DNA of 64,000 nt from Bacteroidota bacterium (GCA_018818065.1 JAHISV010000008.1:248001-312000); one strand, 5' to 3'; shown: positions 1 to 10,104, counted from the first letter of the stretch. Notes: generated by a model from the sequence alone, not told the origin. Numbers and translations: made by a program.

Positions 1-1468
1 CGGAAAGTTTGTCTATTTTTTCTTTATTTACGATTTCAATATTGTTTTCTGAGAGATAACCCGGGCTAACAACGTTTATTTTTTTTCCATTTACTTTCCC
101 CTCTGCTCCTTTACCGGGAATAGAAGTAAAATCATTTAACTCATATTTTTTGTTATTTTCATCTTCGATAAACGACTTGACTATACCAGTCGCTATTGGG
201 TGTTCAGATTCTGATTCAACAGTTGCTGCTAATTTTAAAGCTTCTTTCTCATTAATGTGTTCATCAAAAATTATTGTGTCGGTTATACCAAATTCACCTT
301 TGGTCAGGGTTCCTGTTTTATCAAAAATAATTGCTTGAATATTTCTGGCATTTTCAAAAGCTGTTCTGTTTCTAATTAGTAAACCGTGCTTAGCAGAAAG
401 CGAGGTTGATACAGCAACAACAAGAGGAATGGCCAAACCTAAAGCATGCGGACAAGTTATTACCATTACTGTAACTGTTCGTGCAAGAGCAAAATTAAAA
501 CTTTGCCCTGTAAACATAAGCCATGAGAACATTGTAACAGCACCAGCGGTTAATGCGATTACCGTAAGCCAAAAAGCGGCTCTGTTTGCAAGATTTTGTG
601 TTTTGGATTTACTATCCTGCGCTTCTTTAACCATCTTAACAACTTGAGAAAGAAAAGTCTCATCGCCTGTTTTTTCAACAACTATTTTTAATGAGCCTTC
701 GCCATTGATTGAACCTCCGATCACTTCATCGCCTTTCCCCTTGGAAACTGGTTTTGATTCGCCTGTTATCAAAGACTCATTTATGGAAGATTGTCCATCA
801 ACAATTCTTCCGTCTGCGGGAATTTTTTCTCCCGGTTTAATTAGAATTTTATCATCGTGTTTAAGCTCGCTGACCGATACATCTTTTGTGTTTCCATCAT
901 CTAAAATTAAATGAGCTTCATCGGGCATTAATTTTGCCAATTCTTCCAAAGCACGCGACGCGCCCATAATTGAACGCATTTCTATCCAATGACCAAGAAG
1001 CATAATGTCGATAAGTGTTGCCAACTCCCAGAAAAACACTTCCCCCTTTACACCAAACACAACGGCTGCGCTATAAAAGTAAGCTACCGAAATTGCCAGC
1101 GCAATAAGCGTCATCATTCCAGGCTCTTTCCTTTTTAATTCATCAACAAGCCCCTTTAAGAAGGGATAGCCGCCATAGAAATACACAAAAGTCGATATGG
1201 CAAAAAGAGCATAAATACTTCCGGTAAAATTGAATGATTCTTTTAAACCGATAAACTGTTGAATAAGTGGAGACAGAATTAGAATTGGAAGAGTAACTAA
1301 TACCGAAATCCAAAACCGCTTCTTAAAATCTTCCACCATATGCGCGTGATGATCGTGATGATTTCCATGTTTTTCATGGTTTTCATGCTTACCATGTTTT
1401 TTTTCAGCACTTTTCAAATCATCGTGTCCTTCATGATGATGAGCATGTTTATGAGAATGATTATTCAT
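1..1468 (-). CDS. copB: CopB-type copper-translocating P-type ATPase (partial, C-terminus outside window)
   Basis: Membrane pump that uses ATP to export copper or silver. I translated it from the ATG at 1466-1468; about 489 residues are visible and the frame is open to the window edge. The first ~44 residues hold 16 histidines, a metal-binding tail typical of CopB. Membrane helices follow, then TGES in the actuator domain, TCPHALGLAIP in the core helix, the phosphorylation motif DKTGT and an SEHPIA motif of the nucleotide domain. CPH instead of CPC is the mark of the CopB (P1B-3) group. The ATP-hinge end (GDGxND) lies beyond the window. It starts 10 nt after the ccmF stop, so it is probably co-transcribed with that block. 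The family is sure; the exact metal (Cu+, Cu2+ or Ag+) is inferred. Confidence 0.93.
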   Translation of the reverse strand, partial: MNNHSHKHAHHHEGHDDLKSAEKKHGKHENHEKHGNHHDHHAHMVEDFKKRFWISVLVTLPILILSPLIQQFIGLKESFNFTGSIYALFAISTFVYFYGGYPFLKGLVDELKRKEPGMMTLIALAISVAYFYSAAVVFGVKGEVFFWELATLIDIMLLGHWIEMRSIMGASRALEELAKLMPDEAHLILDDGNTKDVSVSELKHDDKILIKPGEKIPADGRIVDGQSSINESLITGESKPVSKGKGDEVIGGSINGEGSLKIVVEKTGDETFLSQVVKMVKEAQDSKSKTQNLANRAAFWLTVIALTAGAVTMFSWLMFTGQSFNFALARTVTVMVITCPHALGLAIPLVVAVSTSLSAKHGLLIRNRTAFENARNIQAIIFDKTGTLTKGEFGITDTIIFDEHINEKEALKLAATVESESEHPIATGIVKSFIEDENNKKYELNDFTSIPGKGAEGKVNGKKINVVSPGYLSENNIEIVNKEKIDKLS

Positions 1469-1478
1469 AATGAATCTC

Positions 1479-3866
1479 CTATCCTTTTATTTCGTTTTTT
1501 CTTCTGATTGTTGTAATACCAAGTCCTAAGGACATTACAATTACTCCAAGCCACAAGAAGCTAATAAATGGTTTAATACTGAAATCGATTGATAAGACAC
1601 CTTTGTGTTGGGTTATTGAAGAATCCTTTGGGTCATCTTTAACAGCAAGAACCTCAATATTCCCAGCAACATCGAGGGATACAAGTCTTAATGTGAGTTT
1701 TTGGTTCTCGATATATTGTTCGCCATACTGCTTCTCTCCATTTACTTGTTTCATAACGAGCATCAATTCAGAAGTAGTATCCTCATAGACGAGTTTTAAC
1801 TTTGCTGCAATTTGAAAGTCGTTTCCGCTCATCATTTTATTCATTACATCCGGTGGGAAGTCAAATCCTTCAAAATTAACCTTCATACTATAGTAATCTT
1901 TCTCTTCACCCTTTCTCAACTTCAACGTAGGTTCTTTACTAGTGTCCCCTTCTGTGAATGAAATCGGTGATACGTAAAGATCCTCATTCCAAAAATTTAG
2001 AATATCCGGATTACGCATTAAACTGCCGTTAAAGTCAGAGATATACATCACCGGCCTGGCAGAATTGACAATTCTCCCATCCTCTATCTCAATATTGAAT
2101 TCATATTTTTTACCACCATCAATAAGTTGATTGAATTCGTAGGTCATTTTTTTGCCCAGAACAACTTTGCTTTCTCCTTCAGTCAATTCGGCTTGCTGAG
2201 TCTTTGATAATAATCCAGTTGTTAAAACTCCGAATAAGAATAGGGCAAATCCAATATGAGTTAAATGACCGCCGACAAGAATTATCCCCTTCTTAGCCGA
2301 TGTTGCCATAACCTGGACATTCCCAATTATTGTGAACAGGAGTGAATATAGAAGTAGGTTGGCCAATAATCCTGACAGACTTAAAAAATAAGTCAGGACA
2401 AGTGTAAGTGGAATCGCACTTATGGTTATGAAAGCAATTTTGTTAACTAATTGTCTTAAATTGGTGCTTTGCCATTGTAAAAACAGAGTCAAGCTGATTA
2501 ATAAACACATTCCTATAACCAAGGGGAAGTTCATGTCATTGTAAAAATCAACTTCAACCGATTGTCCCCAAATTGGTGCAGAGGTTCCAAAGAGGACGAC
2601 TAAAGCTGATGCCATGAGCACTGCTGATCCATAAAATAATCCTTGTTCCCTCGAAAACATATTTTCAGAATTCTGATCTGAATAAGGAATGCGTTTTCGT
2701 CTAAGGTATATTGCCCCAAAGCCTACCAGTGAGATGGATGAGATATAAAAAATTAAAAACATATACACACCTCTTCCAGGGCTGGCGAATGAATGCACAG
2801 AAGCCTCAGAAAGAATGCCACTCCTTGTTAAAAAAGTGCTGTATACAACCAAGACATAAACTGCAACGGCGAGCACCAAATTAGTTTTTATATAGCGTCC
2901 TGAGCCACCATATTTAAGAGTTTGTTTTTGAATAAGAATTGTATGTAATAGGGTCAATAATATTATCCAGGGAACGAGGCTGGCATTTTCCACTGGGTCC
3001 CATGCCCAATAACCTCCCCATCCTAATACACCATAAGCCCAGTAACCACCAATGATTATCCCCAAGCCTAAAATCAACGTACTGGCTAATACCCAGGGTA
3101 ATGATTCTTTTATCCACTCCTTATATTCGTTCGCCCAACAAGAGGCAACCGCAAGTGAATAAGGTACAGCTGTGAGAGCAAAACCGACAAATAGTATTGG
3201 TGGATGAATTTGCATCCAGAAGTTTTGCAATAGCGGATTTAGTCCTTTGCCTCGCACCAAAAAATTCTCGAACTCGATTCCATTAAATTTTAGAGTTGCT
3301 AACAAGTCTTTGCTGATAGAAATCAATGATTGATTTGAGTTCGGATCTTGAATGAAAAAACTTTTGAGCGATGCCATCCCTAAATAACTGCTTTTGATGT
3401 ATTTGGTGTCAATAAAAGTGCCCTCACTCCAAAGATATTGGAAGGGACTCTTTAGAGCCGGTGTAATCATGGCGATAAGAAAAGTAACTGCCATAGTGTA
3501 CACTATCATTACTCTTGCTTCTTTCTCACTATCGTCTTCAACATAATTTATGAGCAAAAGACCGATTAAGGCACTAAACAGTACCCATAGTAGAAAACTT
3601 CCCTCTTGCCCTGCAAAAAAGGAAGAGACAAGCAGACCTGTTGACAGATCCTGATTACTATACTCAAAAACATACTTGAATTGAAATTGATGAGTAAGAA
3701 TAAGAATCAATAAATATGCACTTGCGCAAACTATTGAAATTGTCATCCCGTGATAAGCATAACGTGCTTTTCGAAGAATATTTTTTTCATGCAGACTTCG
3801 ATTGTAAAAAAATATAGTTGCTATTGACAATGTTAAAGCCAGTAAAACGAATATATTACCTATCAT
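1479..3866 (-). CDS. ccmF: Cytochrome c biogenesis protein CcmF (heme lyase subunit)
   Basis: Integral membrane protein of system I cytochrome c maturation, which with CcmH joins heme to apocytochrome c outside the cytoplasmic membrane. At 795 aa it is longer than the roughly 650 aa of enterobacterial CcmF. Many hydrophobic helices are present, with MQIHPPILFVGF near residue 219 and the tryptophan-rich WWD signature (WGGYWAWDPVENASLVPW) near residues 280-295. A soluble extracytoplasmic domain of about 200 residues comes before the last helix (WLGVIVMSLGLGI). No CcmA, B, C or E is seen in the window; the only possible partner is the CcmH-like protein at 11271-11807. Placed between a histidine kinase and copB in a metal-export block, it may serve a dedicated cytochrome. 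The family is firm; the special role is inference. Confidence 0.93.
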   Translation of the reverse strand: MIGNIFVLLALTLSIATIFFYNRSLHEKNILRKARYAYHGMTISIVCASAYLLILILTHQFQFKYVFEYSNQDLSTGLLVSSFFAGQEGSFLLWVLFSALIGLLLINYVEDDSEKEARVMIVYTMAVTFLIAMITPALKSPFQYLWSEGTFIDTKYIKSSYLGMASLKSFFIQDPNSNQSLISISKDLLATLKFNGIEFENFLVRGKGLNPLLQNFWMQIHPPILFVGFALTAVPYSLAVASCWANEYKEWIKESLPWVLASTLILGLGIIIGGYWAYGVLGWGGYWAWDPVENASLVPWIILLTLLHTILIQKQTLKYGGSGRYIKTNLVLAVAVYVLVVYSTFLTRSGILSEASVHSFASPGRGVYMFLIFYISSISLVGFGAIYLRRKRIPYSDQNSENMFSREQGLFYGSAVLMASALVVLFGTSAPIWGQSVEVDFYNDMNFPLVIGMCLLISLTLFLQWQSTNLRQLVNKIAFITISAIPLTLVLTYFLSLSGLLANLLLYSLLFTIIGNVQVMATSAKKGIILVGGHLTHIGFALFLFGVLTTGLLSKTQQAELTEGESKVVLGKKMTYEFNQLIDGGKKYEFNIEIEDGRIVNSARPVMYISDFNGSLMRNPDILNFWNEDLYVSPISFTEGDTSKEPTLKLRKGEEKDYYSMKVNFEGFDFPPDVMNKMMSGNDFQIAAKLKLVYEDTTSELMLVMKQVNGEKQYGEQYIENQKLTLRLVSLDVAGNIEVLAVKDDPKDSSITQHKGVLSIDFSIKPFISFLWLGVIVMSLGLGITTIRRKNEIKG

Positions 3867-3894
3867 TATTTTTCCACCTGTTTAAAATATTTGA

Positions 3895-5622
3895 TTAAAT
3901 CGGTATATTAATTATGAATGTGGTTCCTAAGCCTTTCCGACTCATAAAACTGACATCAATTTTAAGAAGCCTGCAAAACTCACGAACTATTGTCAGCCCC
4001 AAACCATTTCCATCGTGTTTTCTTGTATAAGAATTATCTTCCTGAGAAAACGGATCAAAGATTTCCTTAAAATATTCTTTAGTAATTCCTGGCCCCGTAT
4101 CTATTATTTCAATAGAAATAAAATTCGATTCGATTCTAACTCTAATTTCAAGAAACCCTTCTTCGGTAAATTTTACGGCATTTTCAATCAGATTTTTAAG
4201 TACCTGTGTAACCGCATGCCTATCCGTCATAAGCTGATAATGCATACTGGTTTGAGGGAATACTATTTGAATTCCTTTTTGTTCAGCTTCCGCGCTGAAT
4301 TTATTAAGGATAACTTTCAGTACATCATCAAACAAGTCAAATTCATCAAGTGTTATCTCATATTGGCCTGATAATAATTCGGAAAGTTCCAGCATTGAAT
4401 CGAAGGAATTGGTTATTCGTGATATTTCTTCATTTATTATACGATGATCGTCTACATAATCAGGATGCGTTTCTCTGATATCTTCCCAAATCATGTTAAC
4501 AGAATTAATTATGAAGTTTAACGGAGTGCGAATCTCGTGCGATATTTTAGCGAGAAATTCACTCTTCAATCTATCTGATTTCTCAGCATTAATTCTGGCT
4601 ATATTCAGTTGCTGCTGTGTTTCCTTTATTTTTGTAATATCAACTAGCAAACTCAGGTGATTAATACGTGAACCATGCCTGAAATTTATCAAAACAGATT
4701 GTTCACGAATATATCTTTTTATATCAGTTCCTATACTGTATTCGATTTGTGAAATTTCTTTGTTTTTTAAATCACTAATATGTTTTGCGTATTCAGTGAG
4801 CATATCCTCAGAAAGGATCCCCTGCATTGAAGAATTGATTAGCTGCTCATACCCTAACTCATAGAAATAGTCGACTGCGTTTGGATTAGCTTTAATAATC
4901 ATTCCAGTCTTATCGACTGATAATATTGGAATAGGAATAGTATTTAAAAGTGTTTTTAGCTTTTGCTCAGCTTCTTTTAAGTCAGTAATATCTGTTAAAA
5001 CAGCAATGCTTCCCTTAAATGCGCCCGCTTCATTAAATAAGGGTGAAGGTGAAATTAGTACATTTCTACGTTCACCATCCCTTCGTATTATTTCCAGTTC
5101 ATAATTCTTATCAATCCCTTTTGCACGCAGATCAGTTTGCCTTTTAACTATGTCCTCATTCAAGACATCTAAAAAGCTTGTAATTTTTTTGCCAATCAAT
5201 TGACTTTTTTTGTATCCTAATAACTCGCACATTTTTTTATTTGCATACAGAAATACTTCATTTACATCTAGAATCCCAACCCCTTCATTGATTGACTCAC
5301 TTAAATTGTGGTAGTTATCTTCACTTTTATGCAGGGCTTTTAGAAGTATTCTCTTTTCTTTAATCTCTCGCGACATATTTCGGAAAAACAGAAAATAGAA
5401 TCCAGGGTAGATAACTAAGATGAGAAGTATTGTATCTACAAAGAATTTCATATAGGAACCAGAAAATAAATTTGGCACATCAATTCCCATTACTAACATA
5501 TGTGCGATGAATACGAGGCTTAGTAAAACGATAAAAAGCACATACGGATTATGGACATTCTCCGAAATGTATAAAATTACTTCATGTGGTTTATATTTCC
5601 ATATTTTGATTTTAGCGTTCAT
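3895..5622 (-). CDS. Membrane PAS-domain sensor histidine kinase
   Basis: Sensor kinase of a two-component system, 575 aa. Two hydrophobic segments lie near residues 28-48 and 58-76 with a short extracytoplasmic loop between them. Two PAS domains follow (about 90-215, with NVNEVFLYANKK-like core, and 218-340), then a HisKA domain whose SHEIRTPLN box puts the phosphorylated histidine near residue 359. The C-terminal HATPase domain has NLIENAVKFT (N box), DTGPGI (G1) and GNGLGLTIV (G2). No response regulator gene is adjacent, so it is an orphan here; the closest regulator in the block is at 19195-20547, which has its own kinase. Starts 10 nt after the preceding DUF2231 gene in the genome order and is followed by ccmF. 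The signal it senses cannot be told from sequence. Confidence 0.93.
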   Translation of the reverse strand: MNAKIKIWKYKPHEVILYISENVHNPYVLFIVLLSLVFIAHMLVMGIDVPNLFSGSYMKFFVDTILLILVIYPGFYFLFFRNMSREIKEKRILLKALHKSEDNYHNLSESINEGVGILDVNEVFLYANKKMCELLGYKKSQLIGKKITSFLDVLNEDIVKRQTDLRAKGIDKNYELEIIRRDGERRNVLISPSPLFNEAGAFKGSIAVLTDITDLKEAEQKLKTLLNTIPIPILSVDKTGMIIKANPNAVDYFYELGYEQLINSSMQGILSEDMLTEYAKHISDLKNKEISQIEYSIGTDIKRYIREQSVLINFRHGSRINHLSLLVDITKIKETQQQLNIARINAEKSDRLKSEFLAKISHEIRTPLNFIINSVNMIWEDIRETHPDYVDDHRIINEEISRITNSFDSMLELSELLSGQYEITLDEFDLFDDVLKVILNKFSAEAEQKGIQIVFPQTSMHYQLMTDRHAVTQVLKNLIENAVKFTEEGFLEIRVRIESNFISIEIIDTGPGITKEYFKEIFDPFSQEDNSYTRKHDGNGLGLTIVREFCRLLKIDVSFMSRKGLGTTFIINIPI

Positions 5623-5632
5623 CTATTATTTT

Positions 5633-6241
5633 TTAATGTGAAAGAATGCCGCCCATAAATGCGGCTGAACTAATCAGTAATACTGTAATAATACCTATCA
5701 CTAAAACATGCCATTTTGATAGTTTTATGAATAATGACCCAAGCCAAAACCCAGTGAAAACTGTAGTAATAATTCCGACATTTCTATGGATATTGACAAT
5801 CCATTCTTTAGAATTACCTAAAAATGGATCAGTTTGATTTAAGCCACTAAGAACAACCATGGAGATACTTATCATGGTAAGTATTAGGAGGATTTTAATC
5901 GTTTTGATAAAATCATTTTTTCTTATTCCTAAAAGAGTAAAGAAAATTGCGGCGTAAATAAGTGCGATGGGAAAATGGACAAGTTTATTATGAATATGTT
6001 CAAATAAAATCTCCGGAAAGCTGATCTCATAAGGTTCCGATTCTATTTCAGAATAATTTGATATATCTATTGAATCTTTGTCTGAAAGATGTCGTGGAAT
6101 CCCGTTAACAGCAATGGTGTCACCATTTACGATAGTTAAGGTATCCGGTGCAACGTTCTTTTTATGATCCTCATGTCCAAACATTAAAGTTGTCATTGCT
6201 AAAAATATTATTGCTGCGAGTTGTACTTTTCTCTTAACCAT
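5633..6241 (-). CDS. DUF2231-like membrane protein with signal peptide
   Basis: 202-aa envelope protein. The N-terminus (VQLAAIIFLAMTTLMFG) looks like a signal peptide and is followed by HEDHKKN. After a polar stretch of about 65 residues come four hydrophobic helices between about 85 and 200. The first begins with HNKLVHFPIALIYA, the HFPIAL box typical of DUF2231 membrane proteins; a second histidine pair region, NIHRNVGI, lies near residue 148. Conserved membrane histidines of this kind often suggest heme or metal binding in related families, but that is inference. It sits between the TPR gene and the PAS kinase in the metal block. Short spacings on the same strand suggest a shared transcript. 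Confidence 0.7.
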   Translation of the reverse strand: MVKRKVQLAAIIFLAMTTLMFGHEDHKKNVAPDTLTIVNGDTIAVNGIPRHLSDKDSIDISNYSEIESEPYEISFPEILFEHIHNKLVHFPIALIYAAIFFTLLGIRKNDFIKTIKILLILTMISISMVVLSGLNQTDPFLGNSKEWIVNIHRNVGIITTVFTGFWLGSLFIKLSKWHVLVIGIITVLLISSAAFMGGILSH

Positions 6242-6354
6242 ACCATTGCCTTTTAATTGATTTCATTTAAGAAGCTTTTTCATATCAAATATTTCTTTTG
6301 CCTTACGTAGAGAAATATTGATTAATCAATATTTTACATTTTCTTCATCTACAC

Positions 6355-7467
6355 TTATCTATCAGGCTTGTTTTTAGGCCTATCTAATTGAGCATCAATA
6401 AATTGAACTGAGTCCAAGTATTTTTTCAATCTAGTAACATAATTCTGTACTTCGATTCGATCAGGATATATTTCATATTCAATAAGTGCTTCATCCATTG
6501 CTTTATCATATTCTTTTAATTTCAGGTGTATTTGTGAGAGCAACAAATGATATTCCGGATAATCAAATTTAATTTGGGCTAAAATTTCAGAATACTGAAG
6601 CGCCTTGAAAAATTCACTCATTTGAAAATAGGCCAGCATTAAATTATAGTATGGCTCTGTATACTCTTCATTTAAGGATATTGCCGCCCTGAAATGTGTT
6701 ATAGCTTCAGCATATATTCCACGGCTCATATAAGTTGCACCTAAAGTATTGTGCAATTTTTCATTTTTAGGGTTTATTTCCATTCCCATGTTTAAATAAT
6801 AAATTGCATCATTAAACTTATCTATGGAAGAGTAGAACGCACCAATGTTCATGTAGGCACCTTCATTATCCGGATTAACATGAAGAGCTTTTTCAAAATA
6901 ATCTTCAGCTTTATCGACATCACCAATGTTATAACTTATCACTCCTAAATTTGTCAGAGCATTTTCATTTAAGGGGTTGATTTCGATTATTTTGTTGAAA
7001 TAGGAATAGCTCTTTGAGGGTCTGTTTGTTTTCAAATATATTTGTCCCAGAAAAGTATTGACATCCTCGGGTCTGTAGTCCTTATTTTCAAGTTTTATAA
7101 AGTACTCTTCAGCTGCAGTATTACTACCAAGTAAAAATTCTGCAACACCAAGACCAAATATTATGTCATTTGTTTCTTCAATTACTAGACCTCTGGAAAA
7201 TAATTTTTTAGCATCCGAATAGAGATTTTTATCAAGATAGAGTGCCCCTAGCGCGTAATATGCATCTACATTTTCTGGATGACTTTCGATGAGGTTATTT
7301 AATATCACTATGGATGTATTAATGTTGCCATTTTTAAATAGAGTTGAAGCGCTATCGTATTGAGCTTGATAATCTTGAGCCATTAAAAGTGGCATATATA
7401 TTAATAACACTACAAAAGATTTAATTACTTTCGATTTTATTTTTTCTCGCTGGTATCTTTTTCTCAT
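6355..7467 (-). CDS. Tetratricopeptide-repeat protein, exported
   Basis: 370-aa protein made almost wholly of TPR repeats. A basic start and hydrophobic stretch (SFVVLLIYMPLLMAQ) near residues 18-32 look like a signal peptide, so the repeats are probably outside the cytoplasm. About nine TPR units can be seen from residue 33 on, for example NPLNENALTNLGVISYNIG and NPDNEGAYMNIGAFY. TPR arrays bind other proteins; in cytochrome c maturation a TPR protein (CcmI/NrfG) holds the apocytochrome, and a similar role beside CcmF and the CcmH-like protein is possible but unproven. It lies 14 nt after the ABC ATPase gene and so probably shares its transcript. Confidence 0.85.
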   Translation of the reverse strand: MRKRYQREKIKSKVIKSFVVLLIYMPLLMAQDYQAQYDSASTLFKNGNINTSIVILNNLIESHPENVDAYYALGALYLDKNLYSDAKKLFSRGLVIEETNDIIFGLGVAEFLLGSNTAAEEYFIKLENKDYRPEDVNTFLGQIYLKTNRPSKSYSYFNKIIEINPLNENALTNLGVISYNIGDVDKAEDYFEKALHVNPDNEGAYMNIGAFYSSIDKFNDAIYYLNMGMEINPKNEKLHNTLGATYMSRGIYAEAITHFRAAISLNEEYTEPYYNLMLAYFQMSEFFKALQYSEILAQIKFDYPEYHLLLSQIHLKLKEYDKAMDEALIEYEIYPDRIEVQNYVTRLKKYLDSVQFIDAQLDRPKNKPDR

Positions 7468-7481
7468 GACCTCATTCCTTG

Positions 7482-8150
7482 CTAATTAATCAATTTTCCG
7501 TCAGAAAACTCTAGTACTCTCCTAGTTCGTTCTCTTACTTTATCATCATGTGTAACTACTATTATTGTTTTACCTTCTGAATTAAGAGTCTCAAATAAAT
7601 CGAGAATTTTATTGCCGGTTTTTGAATCAAGATTTCCAGTCGGTTCATCAGCAAGGATAATTAAGGGTTCATTGATGAGTGCTCGGGCAATTGCTACTCT
7701 CTGTTGTTCACCACCACTTAATTCATCTGCAAGTCTGTTTTTCTTATCCACTATTCCAACTTTCTCAAGTATTTTTTCCAGCATTTCAAACTGTTCTTTT
7801 TGGCTTTTGCCTGCTATTGCAAGGGGTAATAGGACATTTTCGCTGACAGTTAAATAGTTTATCAGATAGAATGATTGGAATACAAAACCTATATATTCTC
7901 TCCGCAGGCTAGCTATTTGATTTGTCGTCAATTCAAACATGTTGATGTCATCAATTAACACAGAGCCATTTGTTGGTTTATTCAATCCACCCAGTAAACT
8001 AAGGAATGTGCTTTTCCCTGATCCAGATGGACCGGTAACAGCTAGATATTCTCTATCTGTGATAGAAATATTTACATCGACCATCGCGTTAACCGTTTGG
8101 CTTCCGTTATAATATTTTTTGCTCAAATTATTTATTTCAATAAAGGACAT
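7482..8150 (-). CDS. MacB/LolD-type ABC transporter ATP-binding protein
   Basis: 222-aa cytoplasmic ATPase that powers the adjacent FtsX-type permease. Walker A GPSGSGKST is near residue 39, the signature LSGGEQQRVAIARAL near 143, Walker B with ILADEPTGNLDS near 163 and the switch histidine in VVTHD near 200. The LDS after the D loop and the overall length fit the LolD/MacB/FtsE group, which drive mechanotransmission across the envelope rather than ordinary import. It begins 11 nt after the permease stop. The gene pair follows a DUF2318 gene, the same order of families found in the Campylobacter jejuni P19 iron operon (cj1660-cj1663, from memory). Confidence 0.93.
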   Translation of the reverse strand: MSFIEINNLSKKYYNGSQTVNAMVDVNISITDREYLAVTGPSGSGKSTFLSLLGGLNKPTNGSVLIDDINMFELTTNQIASLRREYIGFVFQSFYLINYLTVSENVLLPLAIAGKSQKEQFEMLEKILEKVGIVDKKNRLADELSGGEQQRVAIARALINEPLIILADEPTGNLDSKTGNKILDLFETLNSEGKTIIVVTHDDKVRERTRRVLEFSDGKLIN

Positions 8151-8161
8151 ATTTTTACCTG

Positions 8162-9322
8162 TTATAATGTTCTTAAGGCCATTGCAGGGTCAAGTTTTAT
8201 GGCCCTGTATATAGGAATGATACCGGAAATTGCTGCTATAGATATTGATAATAAAATTGCCACTACTGGGATCGAATAATCAAAAGCAAGAGCTATGTCT
8301 TTAGCATCAGTCAAAATTGGCAAAATCAATCGTGTTATCCAGAAACTCCCTATGGAGGCAAACAAAGCTGCCACAAAAGAGGCTATGGTAATTTCGGTTA
8401 GGATTATCTTTACAATTTCAAATCCTCTCATGCCTACTGCACGAAAGACACCAATTTCTTTTAATCTTTCATTTATTGATGAATTCAGTGCTGAAAAAAC
8501 CATTAGAACGCTTATTAACATAATTACCGACGAAACACCTACTGAAAACTTTTTGAAAGAATTAACAGCCGTTGTTTTTGCTTCAATGGTTTGTTTAAGA
8601 GCCGTTACTTTTGCGCCCGGAAGCATATCAGAAGTCTGGTAAACTATTTCTTCAATCGGACAGTCGTAACATAGTGCAGCAACTTCAGCCAAAGTTATTT
8701 CATCGGGTTTGTCAAACAGAGTTTGTGTAACTGGCAAAGACATAAAAACTGAATTATCATCTTGTGAACCGGTGCTCTCAATAAATCCGGCGATATGAAA
8801 CTTCTTTTCATTGATCAGAAGTGAGTCATTTATCTCAAGATTATTTTTCTTCTTTACCGAAATTCCAATTAATATTTGGTCATCAACACCTGGTATCTGT
8901 CCATTGATTTTCCACCATTTTTTTATTCTTATCTCCTGTTTAAAATCTACTCCCGCAATCATCAAACTATTGCCATCAATAACAGTTTGTACGTATAATT
9001 TCGGTGCAACAATGCTGATGTTTTTACTATGATTAATTTTTGAAATATTTTTTAATTCTTTTAGTGAAAGGTTGTTTGATGTATAAGTAACAGATCCAAG
9101 ATTAAGGTTTCCATAACTATATTGAATTTCATCGGTTTTTGGTGTAATTAAAATATTAGCGCCATATTCATCAAGGTTATGGGAGATGTTTTTTTGCATT
9201 TCGTTTGATAAAATGAGAAGAGTTATCACAGAAAGCACTGAGAGAAAGAGACTAAAAATTAGTAAAGCTGTTTTAGTCTTTTTCCTTTTCAAACTATTTA
9301 GAGAGATATTGTATAATTTCAT
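8162..9322 (-). CDS. FtsX/MacB-family ABC transporter permease
   Basis: 386-aa membrane protein with the MacB layout: a first helix near residues 18-38 (TALLIFSLFLSVLSVITLL), a large extracytoplasmic domain to about residue 255, then three helices (near 258-280, 303-330 and 348-372). The last part has SSINERLKEIGVFRAVGMRG, the coupling region typical of FtsX permeases, and ends PIYRAIKLDPAMALRTL, a standard C-terminus for the group. The extracytoplasmic part holds a CYDC pair in AALCYDCPIEEIV near residue 215, which could bind a metal or form a disulfide. It lies 9 nt after the DUF2318 gene and 11 nt before the ATPase gene. Substrate unknown. Confidence 0.92.
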   Translation of the reverse strand: MKLYNISLNSLKRKKTKTALLIFSLFLSVLSVITLLILSNEMQKNISHNLDEYGANILITPKTDEIQYSYGNLNLGSVTYTSNNLSLKELKNISKINHSKNISIVAPKLYVQTVIDGNSLMIAGVDFKQEIRIKKWWKINGQIPGVDDQILIGISVKKKNNLEINDSLLINEKKFHIAGFIESTGSQDDNSVFMSLPVTQTLFDKPDEITLAEVAALCYDCPIEEIVYQTSDMLPGAKVTALKQTIEAKTTAVNSFKKFSVGVSSVIMLISVLMVFSALNSSINERLKEIGVFRAVGMRGFEIVKIILTEITIASFVAALFASIGSFWITRLILPILTDAKDIALAFDYSIPVVAILLSISIAAISGIIPIYRAIKLDPAMALRTL

Positions 9323-9331
9323 TTCTTTCTC

Positions 9332-10006
9332 CTAAACCCTTCTTGTCCAATTAGCCACTAAATGTTCATCAATAACAATATTTTTTCCTTCAATACGACT
9401 AGGAATAGGATCAGGCGGATACTTACCGCATGAGCCCGAAACTGCCTCAAGATTTTCCAATTTCCACGTAGTGCCACAGGCATCGCAGACAAGATTTGCT
9501 CCTTTAATATGGAAACTTGTAGAATTGCATGGTTCACACATTCTTACTGAGGTTACTATTTTTCCATTTTCCGTGATGTAGGCTAATAATGGAACTTGCC
9601 CTGCAGTTCCCTTATAATTAAAAAAGACAAATTTCTTTTGTTCAACTTCTCCAAGATCGATTGATATTTTACCATCCGAAACGTTAGAGTTTATCGTTTT
9701 TGCCCGGTAGGGGAAAACTGGATATTCTGTTGAATTGGCAAGAAGTGGTTGACCAGCCAATACTTTGGTTTCTTTTGATGAACTTTTACCCATATAACTG
9801 TATAGGATGCCTACAAAAACAATTGCGATAATAATAAACACGTAATTGTTTTTCTTCTTTCTTTCCAACACCTTCTGCTTTTTAGAATTATTATTAGTAT
9901 GTGGATGATGAACCGTTTTTTTGTTTCCGTTTATTTTAGTTCCACATCCTGAACAGAATTTGTTATCATTATCTATTTTTTCACCACAATTTTTGCAATT
10001 CTTCAT
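9332..10006 (-). CDS. Zinc-ribbon plus DUF2318 membrane-anchored metal-binding protein
   Basis: 224 aa with three parts. Residues 1-25 form a zinc ribbon (CKNCGEKIDN...FCSGCG). One helix lies near residues 52-68 (YVFIIIAIVFVGILYSYMG). The extracytoplasmic part, 100-224, matches DUF2318, the Fe-S/FtrD-like family: MCEPCNSTSFHIKGANLVC, then CDACGTTWKLE, then SGSCGKYPPDPIP. The two CxxC pairs can hold a cluster or metal. DUF2318 proteins occur with FTR1/P19 iron systems; neither FTR1 nor P19 is in this window. The start has a strong ribosome-binding site (GGAGGAG, 7 nt upstream). It leads the FtsX-ATPase pair. A zinc ribbon at the inner end of a membrane anchor is shared with the protein at 11271-11807. 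Confidence 0.88.
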   Translation of the reverse strand: MKNCKNCGEKIDNDNKFCSGCGTKINGNKKTVHHPHTNNNSKKQKVLERKKKNNYVFIIIAIVFVGILYSYMGKSSSKETKVLAGQPLLANSTEYPVFPYRAKTINSNVSDGKISIDLGEVEQKKFVFFNYKGTAGQVPLLAYITENGKIVTSVRMCEPCNSTSFHIKGANLVCDACGTTWKLENLEAVSGSCGKYPPDPIPSRIEGKNIVIDEHLVANWTRRV

Positions 10007-10104
10007 TTAATTCTCCTCCAAATTTATTTTGTCTAACCGAGGCAGACACACAATGTTTTATGTTTGGTAATTGAACTGCTAATCGACAACTGATCATTTG
10101 AGTA